NCBI RefSeq assembly: GCF_019977655.1
Contig: NZ_AP024849.1
Span: 4,373,001-4,437,000 of the forward strand
Reading direction: 5' to 3'
DNA from: Clostridium gelidum
Lineage (GTDB): Bacteria > Bacillota > Clostridia > Clostridiales > Clostridiaceae
Length of the DNA stretch: 64,000 nt
The translations under genes and the position numbers were made by a program. The notes under the pieces were generated by a model. It worked only from the letters and a program-made list of their open reading frames with translations, made no database searches and was not told the origin of the DNA. Positions 17,404-26,286 of the stretch are shown here, piece by piece. Positions within the stretch are counted from its first letter, which is position 1. Each line of letters begins with the position of its first letter.

Positions 17404-18759
17404 TTAGTTCTTAAATGAATGTATAGGTGCTGGAATTCTTCCGCCTCTATTTGCAAATAATTCTGATGATTTTCCGTTTACTTTCATTACAGGTGCTCTA
17501 CCTAAAAGTCCACCAAATTCAACCATATCTCCAACTACACATCCTGGTGCTGGTATAATTCTAACTGCTGTAGTCTTATTGTTAATAACTCCTATTGCAG
17601 CTTCATCAGCAATCATTCCTGCAATTGTTGAAGTTGGTGTGTCTCCAGGGATTGCAATCATATCAAGACCAACTGAACATACGCATGTCATAGCTTCTAA
17701 TTTTTCTAAATTTATTGATCCACTATTAACTGCATCTATCATAGCCGAATCTTCTGATACTGGAATGAAAGCTCCACTTAATCCTCCAACATGGCTACAT
17801 GCCATAACTCCACCTTTTTTAACTGCGTCATTAAGCATTGCAAGTGCTGCAATAGTACCATGAGTTCCAACTTGTTCAAGTCCTATTTCTTCTAAAATTT
17901 CACCAACAGAGTCTCCAATAGCTGGTGTTGGTGCAAGAGATAAATCAATTATACCAAAAGGTACATCTAGTCTTCTCGCTGCTTCTCTTGCAACTAATTC
18001 ACCCATTCTAGTAACTTTAAATGCAGTTTGCTTAATTGTTTCTGCAACAACGTCAAAAGATTCTCCGCGCACCTTTTCAAGAGCTCTCTTAACAACTCCA
18101 GGTCCACTTACTCCAACATTTATAATTTTTTCAGCTTCTCCAACTCCGTGGAAAGCTCCTGCCATAAATGGATTATCTTCAACTGCATTTGCAAATACAA
18201 CTAATTTTGCACATCCAAATCCCTTTTGATCCTTAGTAAGTTCTGCAGTTCTCTTTATAACTTCTGCCATATCTCTTACTGCATTCATATTTATTCCTGA
18301 TTTTGTACATGCTACATTAACAGATGCACAAACTTTTTTTGTTACTGCTAGTGCTTCTGGAATTGAACTAATTAAAATTTTATCTCCTTTAGTGCAACCT
18401 TTTTGAACTAATGCTGAAAATCCACCTAAGAAATCTATTCCGAGCGTATGAGCTGCTCTATCTAAAGTTCTTGCAAACTCAACATAATCAGTTTCATCTG
18501 TAGCTCCGCAAATTATTGACATTGGAGTTATTGAAACTCTTTTATTAACTATTGGAATACCAAATTCTGATTCTATTTGTCTACCAACTTCTACTAAATG
18601 TTCAGCAGCTTTTGTAATTTTATCATATATCTTAATTCTAGCTTTATCTCCATCTGGATCTATACAATCAAGTAATGAAATACCCATTGTTATAGTTCTT
18701 ACATCTAATCTTTCTTCTTCAATCATCTTTATTGTTTCAAGTATATTATTAGTATTCAT
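17404..18759 (-). CDS. UPF0210/DUF711 (PFL-fold) protein
   Basis: 451 residues, full length for the family. It starts NNILETIKMIEEERLDVRTI, typical of UPF0210, and carries conserved Gly/Asp-rich segments such as SLAPTPAIGDSVGEILEEIG and the C-terminal RGGRIPAPIHSF. The fold is related to pyruvate formate-lyase but no radical Gly motif is evident. Function unknown. It follows the ACT-domain gene by 13 bp, a conserved pair in Firmicutes, so the two proteins probably act together. Confidence 0.92.
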   Translation of the reverse strand: MNTNNILETIKMIEEERLDVRTITMGISLLDCIDPDGDKARIKIYDKITKAAEHLVEVGRQIESEFGIPIVNKRVSITPMSIICGATDETDYVEFARTLDRAAHTLGIDFLGGFSALVQKGCTKGDKILISSIPEALAVTKKVCASVNVACTKSGINMNAVRDMAEVIKRTAELTKDQKGFGCAKLVVFANAVEDNPFMAGAFHGVGEAEKIINVGVSGPGVVKRALEKVRGESFDVVAETIKQTAFKVTRMGELVAREAARRLDVPFGIIDLSLAPTPAIGDSVGEILEEIGLEQVGTHGTIAALAMLNDAVKKGGVMACSHVGGLSGAFIPVSEDSAMIDAVNSGSINLEKLEAMTCVCSVGLDMIAIPGDTPTSTIAGMIADEAAIGVINNKTTAVRIIPAPGCVVGDMVEFGGLLGRAPVMKVNGKSSELFANRGGRIPAPIHSFKN

Positions 18760-18772
18760 AAGCCCCTCCTAA

Positions 18773-19042
18773 TTATAATGAATGCATTGACTTAAATATT
18801 TCTTCTCTTTGTATCTTTATTTCTACCCCAAGTCTTTCACTTTCAGCTGTAAGTCCGCCGCGAACATCTTCAAAGCTTCCTTTCATATGTTCACAGTCTA
18901 ATACCATTATCATAGTGAAAAACCCTTGCATTATAGTTTGATTAACATCTAATATATTTATGCTATATTCTAACATTTTTTGACTAACCCCTGCTATAAT
19001 ACCAACTTTATCTTGCCCAATTACTGTTAATATTGCTTTCAT
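18773..19042 (-). CDS. ACT-domain protein (UPF0237)
   Basis: 89 residues comprising a single ACT domain: MKAILTVIGQDKVGIIAGVS, then INILDVNQTIMQGFFTMIM, the UPF0237 pattern. ACT domains bind small ligands, often amino acids. It is the first gene of a two-gene operon with the DUF711 protein, suggesting it is that protein's regulatory partner. Confidence 0.92.
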   Translation of the reverse strand: MKAILTVIGQDKVGIIAGVSQKMLEYSINILDVNQTIMQGFFTMIMVLDCEHMKGSFEDVRGGLTAESERLGVEIKIQREEIFKSMHSL

Positions 19043-19218
19043 GCTTATCTACTCCATTCATAAGTTTATTTTTATGCTATATTTATTCTATAATTTATAT
19101 TATATTTTGTCAATTTTCACTGAACATTTTACAATATTTTTTTCTTTTTGTTCGTGTTATTTCTTTTATTTTACAGTTTTTATGTTATTTAAAATACTAA
19201 ATAATTATATTAACAAAT

Positions 19219-19248
19219 AAAGCAGTAAGTTCACATACTTACTGCTTT
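19219..19248 (-). terminator. Probable terminator after the 97-residue protein gene
   Basis: AAAGCAGTAAGT pairs with ACTTACTGCTTT around TCACAT. The minus strand continues ATTTGTT, a moderate U-tract. Confidence 0.6.
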
Positions 19249-19279
19249 AAATAAATTTAATCTATTTTTTTAATTAATA

Positions 19280-19573
19280 TTATTTCTTTTCACTTAATTT
19301 TGTAGTGCTTAAATGTTCACTAGATATTCTTTCTTTATTTTTAGATTTTGTATAATCATTTGAAAAATATATTCTTAGGCTTTCATCATTATTTTCAGCA
19401 TTAACTTGATACATTATACTTTGTACATACCCATGGATGAAATCATCTTTGCTAAAAAACAAATTTATTTCCGTTCCAACTTTTGTAATAACATCTATTA
19501 CATCTTTCAAGTCTTTTGATTCTTTTGTAAATACAATATCACCACTATCTATAAGACAAAACTCAACCTTCAT
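19280..19573 (-). CDS. Hypothetical protein
   Basis: 97 residues starting at the ATG that follows AAGGGGTG; an in-frame GTG three codons earlier is too close to the site. It looks like a small alpha/beta domain (KVEFCLIDSGDIVFTKES then a helix) with a charged C-terminal tail (KSKNKERISSEHLSTTKLSEKK). No family recognised. It is monocistronic with a terminator at 19219-19248. Confidence 0.6.
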   Translation of the reverse strand: MKVEFCLIDSGDIVFTKESKDLKDVIDVITKVGTEINLFFSKDDFIHGYVQSIMYQVNAENNDESLRIYFSNDYTKSKNKERISSEHLSTTKLSEKK

Positions 19574-20019
19574 AGCATTCACCCCTTCCTGTTATTAAAA
19601 TTATATAATTATACAAGTATTATTACAACCACCATAAACTAACGATTCGAGTTATATATTACTATTAACGCGTAATAATCATACTTGCTTTTCTATATTC
19701 ACAATATACCTTGATATTTTTCTACTGTATTAATAATAAAACTTATTATAGAATGAACATTAATCTGATATCTTTAAATATCTCCTAAGCTTATTTAAGA
19801 GATATACATTTATAATATATTTAACCTATGTTTTGATTCCACCTCTTACTATATCTAAAATTTACTTTGACTTTTCTGTTATAAATTTATGAGAAGAATT
19901 GTTCAGACTCTACCACAAATTGAACTCACGATATTGCATTTTCATATGTAAGCTCTTTTTTATTTAGTTATATTTAAATAATGCTACAATTAGCGCAATT
20001 TTTCCACAAAATAAAAAAT
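19574..20019. other. Gene-free AT-rich gap
   Basis: About 450 bases with no convincing frame. A weak ATCTC...GAGAT dyad lies near 19784-19810. A stretch around 19905-19950 is somewhat reminiscent of the complement of a tRNA T-arm but cannot be folded into a tRNA. Confidence 0.4.
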
Positions 20020-20053
20020 GAGGTAGATTAAACTTTGATGTCTAACCTACCTC
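20020..20053 (-). terminator. Terminator of the 56-residue protein gene
   Basis: GAGGTAGATTA pairs with the TAACCTACCTC side with one G-U pair; TTTTTT follows on the minus strand. It begins 10 bases after the stop codon. Confidence 0.7.
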
Positions 20054-20062
20054 TAAAAATAA

Positions 20063-20233
20063 TTATTGTGCTTGCAAAAATCTTTCATAGTTCTCTATTT
20101 TATCCTCTCTGTTGGTCTTTTTTATCCAATCATTATATTCTAAAATAGCTTCTTCTACTGTTTTTAATTTTAATTGATTATTCTTTTTCCTTTTCATTTC
20201 TACGTACATATTAATTTTGATTATATTTCCCAT
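20063..20233 (-). CDS. Small charged hypothetical protein
   Basis: 56 residues, preceded by AAGGAAGGTGAGG. It is Lys/Asn/Glu-rich and probably helical: GNIIKINMYVEMKRKKN then TVEEAILEYNDWIKKT and a C-terminal ENYERFLQAQ. The good start site, codon use and immediate terminator support a real gene. Family not recognised. Confidence 0.6.
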   Translation of the reverse strand: MGNIIKINMYVEMKRKKNNQLKLKTVEEAILEYNDWIKKTNREDKIENYERFLQAQ

Positions 20234-20390
20234 TTTCCTCACCTTCCTTTTATACTTATAATATAATTAAATTGTTAAATTAAATTACTTAAAGTTCCAG
20301 TAAACCTTATCATTTCTAATTAATATAATATCATTAGTTTATGTCAGTTATTTGTCAACCTAGTATATATTTTCTCTTTATTTTTATATA

Positions 20391-20634
20391 ATGTAGAACC
20401 TATTAGATCACCTGTTCAGCAATTATATGAGAAACTTACTAAATTGAAAAGAGTATGCAAAAAAAGTGGAGTAAAAATAATTCGACTTCATGATTTAAGA
20501 CACTCATGTATCTTTATTAATCGAACTAGTATTCACTCCACTTTCGGTATCTGAAAGGCTATGGCATGAAAAATTACAAACTACGCTTGATATATATTCA
20601 CCTCTTTATCACAGCAAAGACATTATTGTAATAA
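20391..20634 (+). pseudogene. Tyrosine recombinase (phage integrase) C-terminal relic
   Basis: Frame one reads VEPIRSPVQQLYEKLTKLKR then KIIRLHDLRHSCIF and stops at TGA near 20552. A shifted frame continues VSERLWHEKLQTTLDIYSPL and YHSKD. HDLRHS is the His-x-x-Arg box, and the LQTTLDIYSPL region is the usual site of the Tyr nucleophile. The N-terminal half and start are missing and a frameshift divides the rest. The downstream end runs into a miniature element inserted at 20635. Confidence 0.8.
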
Positions 20635-20719
20635 GGCACAATCAAAAAAATAACAAGTCTCCTTGCCTGATGAAAAATATTCATGGCAACTTTGGACTTG
20701 TTATTTATTTTCATGTACC
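20635..20719. mobile_element. Internally deleted miniature element
   Basis: 85 bp, inverted relative to the copy at 9757-9915. It keeps GGCACAATCAAAAAAATAAC at the left, then jumps to the TCCTTGCCTGATGAAAAATA segment of the other arm and ends ATTTTCATGTACC (one change from GGCACATG). The middle of the long copy is missing. Confidence 0.75.
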
Positions 20720-20809
20720 TAAATAAACTTGATAATTTATATTAGTACGTTTTAATATTTTTTAATTTGCTAATTCTTGCATTTTAAAGGCTTAATTATG
20801 TTTTTATAA

Positions 20810-21040
20810 CTATTCCCATTCAATTGTTAGTATTTCCAGCTCCCCTTCTTTAAGCGATACTTTAAACCCATCAGTTATTAGCCATGTAGCTAAATCTGTA
20901 ACCATGTTTTTTCTTATTTCATCTCTCTTGCTTATTGCAAAAACAGCTGAAACCTTATTAACCCCAGCTTTCTTACCTTGTTCTATGTTTCTCAATATTA
21001 TGTTCTTATTTTCGTTTAACTTTTCCTCGTATTCATTCAC
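20810..21040 (-). CDS. Hypothetical protein
   Basis: 76 residues from a GTG with an ideal AAGGAGG site seven bases upstream; a nearby ATG is out of frame. The N-terminal half is a charged helix (NEYEEKLNENKNIILRNIEQ), followed by a compact segment ending SLKEGELEILTIEWE. No family recognised. It sits in a relic-rich stretch with two miniature-element remnants. Confidence 0.6.
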   Translation of the reverse strand: MNEYEEKLNENKNIILRNIEQGKKAGVNKVSAVFAISKRDEIRKNMVTDLATWLITDGFKVSLKEGELEILTIEWE

Positions 21041-21182
21041 AATATTTCCTCCTTATAATTTTTATTAAATACTTTTATTATTTTAGAAATACTTTATTGC
21101 CTAAATAACTCATTAATTTATATTTACACTTATATAATTTTATGACACAGCTTTTCAATTTATTCTATCTTTTAGATTTTAA

Positions 21183-21230
21183 GTCACAATCAAAATAACA
21201 AGTACATTTGCCAGCATATTTTCATGTGCC
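21183..21230. mobile_element. Short remnant of the miniature element
   Basis: 48 bp retaining only the two ends: GTCACAATCAAAATAACAAG at the left and ATTTTCATGTGCC at the right, with the TTTGCCAGC segment between. Confidence 0.65.
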
Positions 21231-21335
21231 TAACTATAAAAAGCTGCCTTAAATGCAAATAAGTTTTTACATTTAAGACAACTATTTTAGGCATAATCAA
21301 TTACATGAAAATTAATTAATATTCTAATAATTATA

Positions 21336-21368
21336 AAGAGATAGCATTATAATATACGCTATCTCTTT
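21336..21368. terminator. Bidirectional hairpin terminator
   Basis: AAAGAGATAGC pairs with GCTATCTCTTT over a 12-base loop, in the gap between the genes ending at 21468 (-) and starting at 21040 (-). The rest of 21041-21467 holds only a miniature-element remnant and another imperfect hairpin at 21244-21280. Confidence 0.6.
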
Positions 21369-21467
21369 TGGTTAATTAAAACAATTTAGAAAATCATGTT
21401 CATTTTATTATATGCAAATAAAAAAACTATTATGCATAAGTATGGTTTTTAATGAAAATATCTGGAA

Positions 21468-22091
21468 TTAATTTAAACAGTACTCATCACAAATATATGT
21501 AATTGGAACTGTTTGAAGTTTATTAAATTCTTTTTCATGTTTAATTTTAAATAAATTCAAATAGCCATCTTTTTTTGAATTTATTTTCCATTCATCTTTA
21601 AAACTTTTCAAAAAATAAAAAGCACTTTCATTACTAGTTTGAATATAATTCACTCCACACTCATGTGGAAAATAACAGTCCAGCTTATACTTTTTTGGTA
21701 ATTCCTTATTCATATTAATGAGTAATTCTTGTAAATCATACCCTTTAGCCTTATAAACTAAACCTTCTAAATCAACAGAAAGCGAATTACTATAATAATT
21801 CTTATGCCTTTCAACACGCAATAAAAATTCTTCTATACATTCGTTATTATCACAAACTAATGTTAACGGAATTTTGATATCTATAACATATTCTATTAGC
21901 TCATCATCCTTAAGATAAAATAAATGGCTTATTTTCTTAGAATTCTTAGTATAAAAATCAAAATTTAAACCGTCGCTTTTAAAAGTGCACCCTCTCACTT
22001 TTAGCTCAAATTCCCCTTTAAAAAAACATACCGATGTTTGCTCACATCCTAAACTATCAGAATATAAAGCAGAATATTTTAAATTGACCAT
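21468..22091 (-). CDS. Hypothetical protein
   Basis: 207 residues, start ATGGTC behind GGGGGAG. It looks like a soluble beta-rich domain in the first half (LGCEQTSVCFFKGEFELKVR; IDIKIPLTLVCDNNECIEEF) and mixed alpha/beta after. Seven Cys, no signal peptide or membrane segment. No family recognised. Its neighbour at 22230 resembles an orphan immunity-type family, so this may be similar; that is only context. Confidence 0.6.
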   Translation of the reverse strand: MVNLKYSALYSDSLGCEQTSVCFFKGEFELKVRGCTFKSDGLNFDFYTKNSKKISHLFYLKDDELIEYVIDIKIPLTLVCDNNECIEEFLLRVERHKNYYSNSLSVDLEGLVYKAKGYDLQELLINMNKELPKKYKLDCYFPHECGVNYIQTSNESAFYFLKSFKDEWKINSKKDGYLNLFKIKHEKEFNKLQTVPITYICDEYCLN

Positions 22092-22229
22092 ATAGTATTT
22101 TTTCTCCCCCTTAATGTTAAACTTTTCTCATATACCCAACCATTTTTTTAATCTATTATTTAAAACCAACTAGTTTAGTATACCATATTATTCCATTTAA
22201 ATCAAAGGTAAATATAATTTTTTATAAAA

Positions 22230-22586
22230 CTATAAAACAAAAGTTATATTTTGAGGATCATAAAAAGATAATTCATATTTTTTAGCGAGTTCTTGAATTA
22301 AACTATTTATATATTCAGCTCTACTAAATACACATGACATAATAATATGTCCTTCTGATTTATCAAAAGCAACACTCCATGGACATATATCTAAATTGTT
22401 AATCTCATCTTCACTCACATCATCAACTTCTGGATGTTTTGCTGTTAATTCTTCATAAAAATCTTGTATTCTTTGTGTTGGTCCTATTAATGAAGTATCA
22501 TCTACACATAACTTCTCATATAATTTTTCTGCATCTTCTTTACTTTTAACACTATTACTGTGCCATACTGCACAATTCCAACTCAT
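22230..22586 (-). CDS. Conserved hypothetical protein, immunity-like
   Basis: 118 residues. The pattern MSWNCAVWHSN at the start, a central YEELTAKHPEVDD, then CPWSVAF and a terminal YELSFYDPQNITFVL matches small single-domain proteins found widely in actinobacteria and Firmicutes (MSYDFAVW... FDPQ), which are often orphan immunity-like genes. Function not established. The start follows GGGGGATG. It is monocistronic. Confidence 0.6.
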   Translation of the reverse strand: MSWNCAVWHSNSVKSKEDAEKLYEKLCVDDTSLIGPTQRIQDFYEELTAKHPEVDDVSEDEINNLDICPWSVAFDKSEGHIIMSCVFSRAEYINSLIQELAKKYELSFYDPQNITFVL

Positions 22587-22683
22587 AACAGCATCCCCCT
22601 ATAGTCATATTTCATTTTACTACCCTTAAGATAGGTACCTTGTGATTATTTACTCCACACAAACTATAGTTCTACAAAAAGAG

Positions 22684-23217
22684 TTAAAATACCTTTAATC
22701 TTTTAATAATAATTATAGACAAACTTCCGAGCAAAATTCCAATTACCATTCCCAAAAATACATCTGATGGATAATGTACATATAAATATAATCTTGAAAA
22801 TCCAATAAGAGAACTTATAATTAAAGCAAAAATTCCAATCCTTCTATTCATATAAAATATTACAACTCCAGATGCAAATGAGCACATTGTATGTCCTGAT
22901 GGAAATGAAAAATCCGCTGGTTGTTTTATAAGAAGTCCATCTAACAATGGTTTTGCATTAAATGGGCGGACTCTAGCAACTAAAGGTTTAATGCTCAAAT
23001 TCCCTACAATAAAGCATAGCATCAATGCAACTATAATCATAAGTCCATATCTTCTATATTTCTTGTTTATTAAAAATGCAATCGCAATTAACATCCATAT
23101 TATTGCTCCATTCCCCAAATCAGTTATTAAAGGCATTACTTTATCCATAATAGAACTTCTCATATTTACTTGTATAAATTGTAAAATACTATTATCAATA
23201 TTTTGAATTATATTCAT
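22684..23217 (-). CDS. PAP2-family membrane phosphatase
   Basis: 177 residues with five or six membrane helices. All three PAP2 motifs are present: KPLVARVRPF, PSGHTMCSF and SRLYLYVHYPSDV, with the catalytic His residues in the second and third. Family members dephosphorylate membrane lipids such as undecaprenyl diphosphate or phosphatidylglycerol phosphate; the substrate here is unknown. The active site would face outside. Start behind AAGGAGA. Confidence 0.9.
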   Translation of the reverse strand: MNIIQNIDNSILQFIQVNMRSSIMDKVMPLITDLGNGAIIWMLIAIAFLINKKYRRYGLMIIVALMLCFIVGNLSIKPLVARVRPFNAKPLLDGLLIKQPADFSFPSGHTMCSFASGVVIFYMNRRIGIFALIISSLIGFSRLYLYVHYPSDVFLGMVIGILLGSLSIIIIKRLKVF

Positions 23218-23312
23218 ATTGTATACTTTCTCCTTATCATAAGCTATAAATTTGTTTATTAATGTTTCTTGTTAATAAATGTTATTGTTTAATAAAAATT
23301 ATTAAAATTCTA

Positions 23313-23341
23313 TAGTCAATTTTTCAAATTAGTTGTATAAT
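23313..23341 (+). promoter_or_regulatory. Predicted bacteriohemerythrin promoter
   Basis: TAGTCA, 17 bases, TATAAT, ending 37 bp before the start codon at 23379. The -10 is perfect and the -35 matches four of six. Confidence 0.5.
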
Positions 23342-23378
23342 AATTATAATATATTATAGGGAAAGAAGGTATCATTTA

Positions 23379-23768
23379 ATGTACGAATTTAAAGAAGAAT
23401 ATAAAACTGGAATAGATTTTATTGATGAACAACATAAAGTTCTATTTGGAATAGCTGATAAAACATATAATCTATTAAAAAATGATTTTACACTTGATAA
23501 ATATGACAAAATAGTAACACTAATAGGACAACTTCAAGACTATACAGTATTTCATTTTAATGCTGAAGAAGAATATATGAACAGCATTAATTATAAAAGG
23601 ATGTTCACTCAAAAAGTTGAACATGATGCATTTATAAAAAGAATTAAAGATGTAGATTTTAAAAAAATTGATCATAATCAAGATGAATATATAATTAACA
23701 TACTACAACTTTTAAATGATTGGTTAACAGGACATATATTTGAAAATGATAAACTTATAGGACACTAA
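23379..23768 (+). CDS. Bacteriohemerythrin
   Basis: 129 residues, a single four-helix hemerythrin domain. The di-iron ligands are all visible: His in DEQHKVLFG, His and Glu in FHFNAEEEYM, His in EHDAFIKR, and His with Asp in GHIFENDKLIGH. It binds O2 reversibly and in anaerobes is thought to buffer or deliver oxygen. Monocistronic, with promoter at 23313-23341 and terminator at 23778-23822. Confidence 0.94.
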   Translation: MYEFKEEYKTGIDFIDEQHKVLFGIADKTYNLLKNDFTLDKYDKIVTLIGQLQDYTVFHFNAEEEYMNSINYKRMFTQKVEHDAFIKRIKDVDFKKIDHNQDEYIINILQLLNDWLTGHIFENDKLIGH

Positions 23769-23777
23769 TTATAAATT

Positions 23778-23822
23778 AAAAGGACTATCCCACAGAGTAA
23801 AGCCTGTGGAACAGTCCTTTTT
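23778..23822 (+). terminator. Terminator of bacteriohemerythrin gene
   Basis: AAAAGGACT with CCACAG pairs with CTGTGG and AGTCCTTTTT in an interrupted 15-bp stem. Confidence 0.8.
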
Positions 23823-23868
23823 CAATCAAAACTGATATATCATTATTGTATTATTACTAATTTTTATA

Positions 23869-24369
23869 TTATCTACTTCTGTTATCATCTCTATTGCACC
23901 ATGGTTCTTTTTTCCAAGCTCCATTTGAATCTAAATAACGTGAATCAATGTATATATCCTTAACCATTACACCAGAATCATTTAAGTAATATAAATTCCC
24001 ATTTTCTTCGAGCCATCCTATTCTCATTTCGCCAGAATTATTTAAATAATACCATTTTCCATTATCCTCAATCCATCTTGTTAGCATTTTCCCAGAAGAA
24101 GAATCAAGATAATACCATTTTCCTTCACTCTTAATCCAACCTGTCTTCATCCGCCCATTATCATCTAAGTAATACCAATAGCCATTATATTGAGTCCAAC
24201 CACTCTTTATAGCAGGACCACTATAATAACGCCAGCTATTATTTTCATATACCCACGAACCATTAGTTTCTGCATTTACTTTCACTTCATTAGCTACCCA
24301 AAATGCAGATATTTCTATAATTACAAGTGTACATATTACTAAATTTTTTAAAAAGTTATTTTTCATCAT
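23869..24369 (-). CDS. Secreted cell-wall-binding repeat protein
   Basis: 166 residues. A signal peptide (LVICTLVIIEISAFWVANEV) is followed by about five choline-binding-type repeats of 20 residues with the GW...NG.WYYL(D/N)..G.M pattern (for example SGWTQYNGYWYYLDDNGRM). There is no catalytic domain, so the protein probably only coats or anchors to the wall. Start behind GAGGAGG. Confidence 0.85.
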   Translation of the reverse strand: MMKNNFLKNLVICTLVIIEISAFWVANEVKVNAETNGSWVYENNSWRYYSGPAIKSGWTQYNGYWYYLDDNGRMKTGWIKSEGKWYYLDSSSGKMLTRWIEDNGKWYYLNNSGEMRIGWLEENGNLYYLNDSGVMVKDIYIDSRYLDSNGAWKKEPWCNRDDNRSR

Positions 24370-24492
24370 CTTATCCTCCTCTATATGCTATATAAAATAT
24401 ATTCTTCTTTACTATTTTTATTAACATAATTTATAAAATAGAATCAAAATAACTTTAAAAAAAAGAACGTAACATTTGATTATTCAAAAAGC

Positions 24493-24526
24493 AAAGAGGA
24501 ATGTACTTTTATATACATTCCTCTTT
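24493..24526 (-). terminator. Terminator of the HMA-like gene
   Basis: AAAGAGGAATGTA pairs perfectly with TACATTCCTCTTT (13 bp); the minus strand continues GCTTTTTG. Confidence 0.75.
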
Positions 24527-24551
24527 AGCTTACAAAATAGTTAGGACTTCT

Positions 24552-24755
24552 TTACTTAACATTATGTCCTGTATTTTCTATACAACTTTTTATTTCATCT
24601 TGCGTCGCAGGTTTATTGTATATTACTTCAACGCTTCCACGTTCAAGATCTATACAAACATTACTTACACCCTCAATTTTTTCAAGTGCATTCTTAACTT
24701 GTGTCTTCATATTTTCATTAGCTAATCCATCAACATTATAGTGTTCTCTTTCCAT
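24552..24755 (-). CDS. Heavy-metal-associated-fold protein lacking the CxxC motif
   Basis: 67 residues with the ferredoxin-like HMA layout: YNVDGLANENMKTQVKNALE, then GVSNVCIDLERGSVEVIYN, then a second helix. In CopZ-like proteins the first loop is GMxCxxC; here it reads GLANENM, so both metal-binding Cys are lost. One Cys remains in the beta strand and one near the C-terminus (SCIENTGHNV). It may be a non-metal-binding relative or bind differently. Confidence 0.75.
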   Translation of the reverse strand: MEREHYNVDGLANENMKTQVKNALEKIEGVSNVCIDLERGSVEVIYNKPATQDEIKSCIENTGHNVK

Positions 24756-24912
24756 ATATAATACTCTCCTTTTCTAAAAAGTTACAAGTATAGTATGTTC
24801 AAAATCACTACATTATATTAAATTTTAATTATTTATTATATGTATACTTATCTACCTTATTTTGAAACTTCATTAATATTCTTAACTATGATTAAATATT
24901 TAATTTAAGGGA

Positions 24913-25479
24913 CTACAAAATCAATTCATCTAAAGATCTTTTAGGTACATGATGAATTTCATTTTCATCTCTCCAATATTTTATATCACCAGATTCATTA
25001 ACAGTTTCAATAACTACCTCTTCCTTTGGATATCCTAATGCAACCACCAACGCAATTTCATATTTTTCATCTAATTTAAGTTCTTCTGATAATTTTTTTC
25101 TATTTATATTAGCAATTATACATCCACCAAGGCCTATCTCAACTGCTCCTAGTAAAATACTTTGCACGGATATTCCTTCATCTTGTGGTAAACTATTCTT
25201 AAGATTAGTATCTTTAACTACAACTATATAAGCACTTGGTTTTTCTCCTTCTTTAGGACCATCCCACTCTTTATAATATCCTGCCCAAAATATATGTTTA
25301 TTTATTTTATCATTTTGTTCTTTTGTATTTACTAAAATATATCTTAATGCTTGTATATTTCCCCCAGAAGGTGATAACCTTGCTAAATTAACTAATTCTT
25401 TTAAATTACTTTTTTCAATAAGCTTTTCTTCATAAAATCTTCTATATGATCTATTTTTTAAAATTAGTTCTTTAATCAT
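24913..25479 (-). CDS. Nitroreductase-family protein
   Basis: 188 residues. It begins with KNRSYRRFYEEKLIEKSNLK, then ARLSPSGGNIQALRYILV, the FMN-binding start of the nitroreductase family, and contains the later GLGGCIIANINRKKLSEELK and ALVVALGYPKEEV elements. Members use FMN and NAD(P)H to reduce nitro-aromatics, quinones or related compounds. The physiological substrate is unknown. It follows the alarmone synthetase gene by 16 bp and may be co-transcribed with it. Confidence 0.9.
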   Translation of the reverse strand: MIKELILKNRSYRRFYEEKLIEKSNLKELVNLARLSPSGGNIQALRYILVNTKEQNDKINKHIFWAGYYKEWDGPKEGEKPSAYIVVVKDTNLKNSLPQDEGISVQSILLGAVEIGLGGCIIANINRKKLSEELKLDEKYEIALVVALGYPKEEVVIETVNESGDIKYWRDENEIHHVPKRSLDELIL

Positions 25480-25495
25480 TGTTATCCCTCACTAT

Positions 25496-26176
25496 CTATC
25501 TTAATTTTTCAACTTCTCTTTGTATATCTTGCATTCTCATATCTGTTGATGCTATAACATCCGCACACTCTTTTAAATCATTTGTAATATGTACCGGATT
25601 TTCTCCTGATGTTTTATAATATAATTTATGCTCAAGACTTGCCCAAAAGTCCATTGCTATTGTTCTTATTTGCACTTCTACTCTAACTAATTCTTCATGA
25701 TCTGAAAAAAATATAGGAACTTGTACAACTAAATGAAGGCTTCTATATCCATTCGGCTTTGGATTCTTTATATAATCCTTTTCTTCAATTAATATAATGT
25801 CATCTTGTCTTTTAAGCATCTCAGCAATATCATATATATCACCAACAAAAGAACAAATTACTCTTATACCTGCTATATCATTTAAATTCTTTTTAGCAGC
25901 ATCAACACTCATTTCAAGTCCTCTACGTCTAAGCTTGTCCATAATACTTCCTGGTGTTTTAACTCTAGACTTCATATACTCTATTGGATTTCTTTTTCTT
26001 CTTATTTTAAGTTCATCATCTAAAATATCTAATTTAGTCTTAACTTCTTTTATAGCTGAACGATAAATTAGCAACGTTTCATTCATTTCTTCTATTTTTT
26101 CTTCAACTTCTTCTGGCGATATGATCATATCTCCTCCACCAAAAAATATCTTTTCATTTTCTTTTAACTGACCCAT
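25496..26176 (-). CDS. Small alarmone synthetase (RelQ/YjbM type)
   Basis: 226 residues holding a single RelA/SpoT synthetase domain without HD hydrolase or TGS/ACT regulatory domains. Signature segments are SIMDKLRRRG, LNDIAGIRVICSF, PKPNGYRSLHLVVQVPIF, VEVQIRTIAMDFWASLEHKLYYK. It should transfer pyrophosphate from ATP to GDP or GTP to make (p)ppGpp. The start used follows AAGGGGG, but an internal ATG 16 codons later has an even stronger GGAGGAG site and could be the main start. Confidence 0.92.
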   Translation of the reverse strand: MGQLKENEKIFFGGGDMIISPEEVEEKIEEMNETLLIYRSAIKEVKTKLDILDDELKIRRKRNPIEYMKSRVKTPGSIMDKLRRRGLEMSVDAAKKNLNDIAGIRVICSFVGDIYDIAEMLKRQDDIILIEEKDYIKNPKPNGYRSLHLVVQVPIFFSDHEELVRVEVQIRTIAMDFWASLEHKLYYKTSGENPVHITNDLKECADVIASTDMRMQDIQREVEKLR

Positions 26177-26286
26177 ATTTTTTTGTCCCCCTTAATTCTA
26201 AAAAAGACTACTATTAATAATATTTTTTATTCTTTTCTTTCACTAACATCATTTTAATTGAATCTTAAGGAAACTTCAATAGATGA

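Noticed and set aside
19905..19950. Sequence vaguely like the complement of a tRNA T-arm and D-arm near an integrase relic
   Set aside because: No acceptor or anticodon stem can be paired; similarity is limited to short words, so neither a tRNA nor an attachment site is supported.
24501..24725. Plus-strand frame opposite the HMA-like gene
   Set aside because: It is antisense to a better-supported gene and starts within that gene's terminator.
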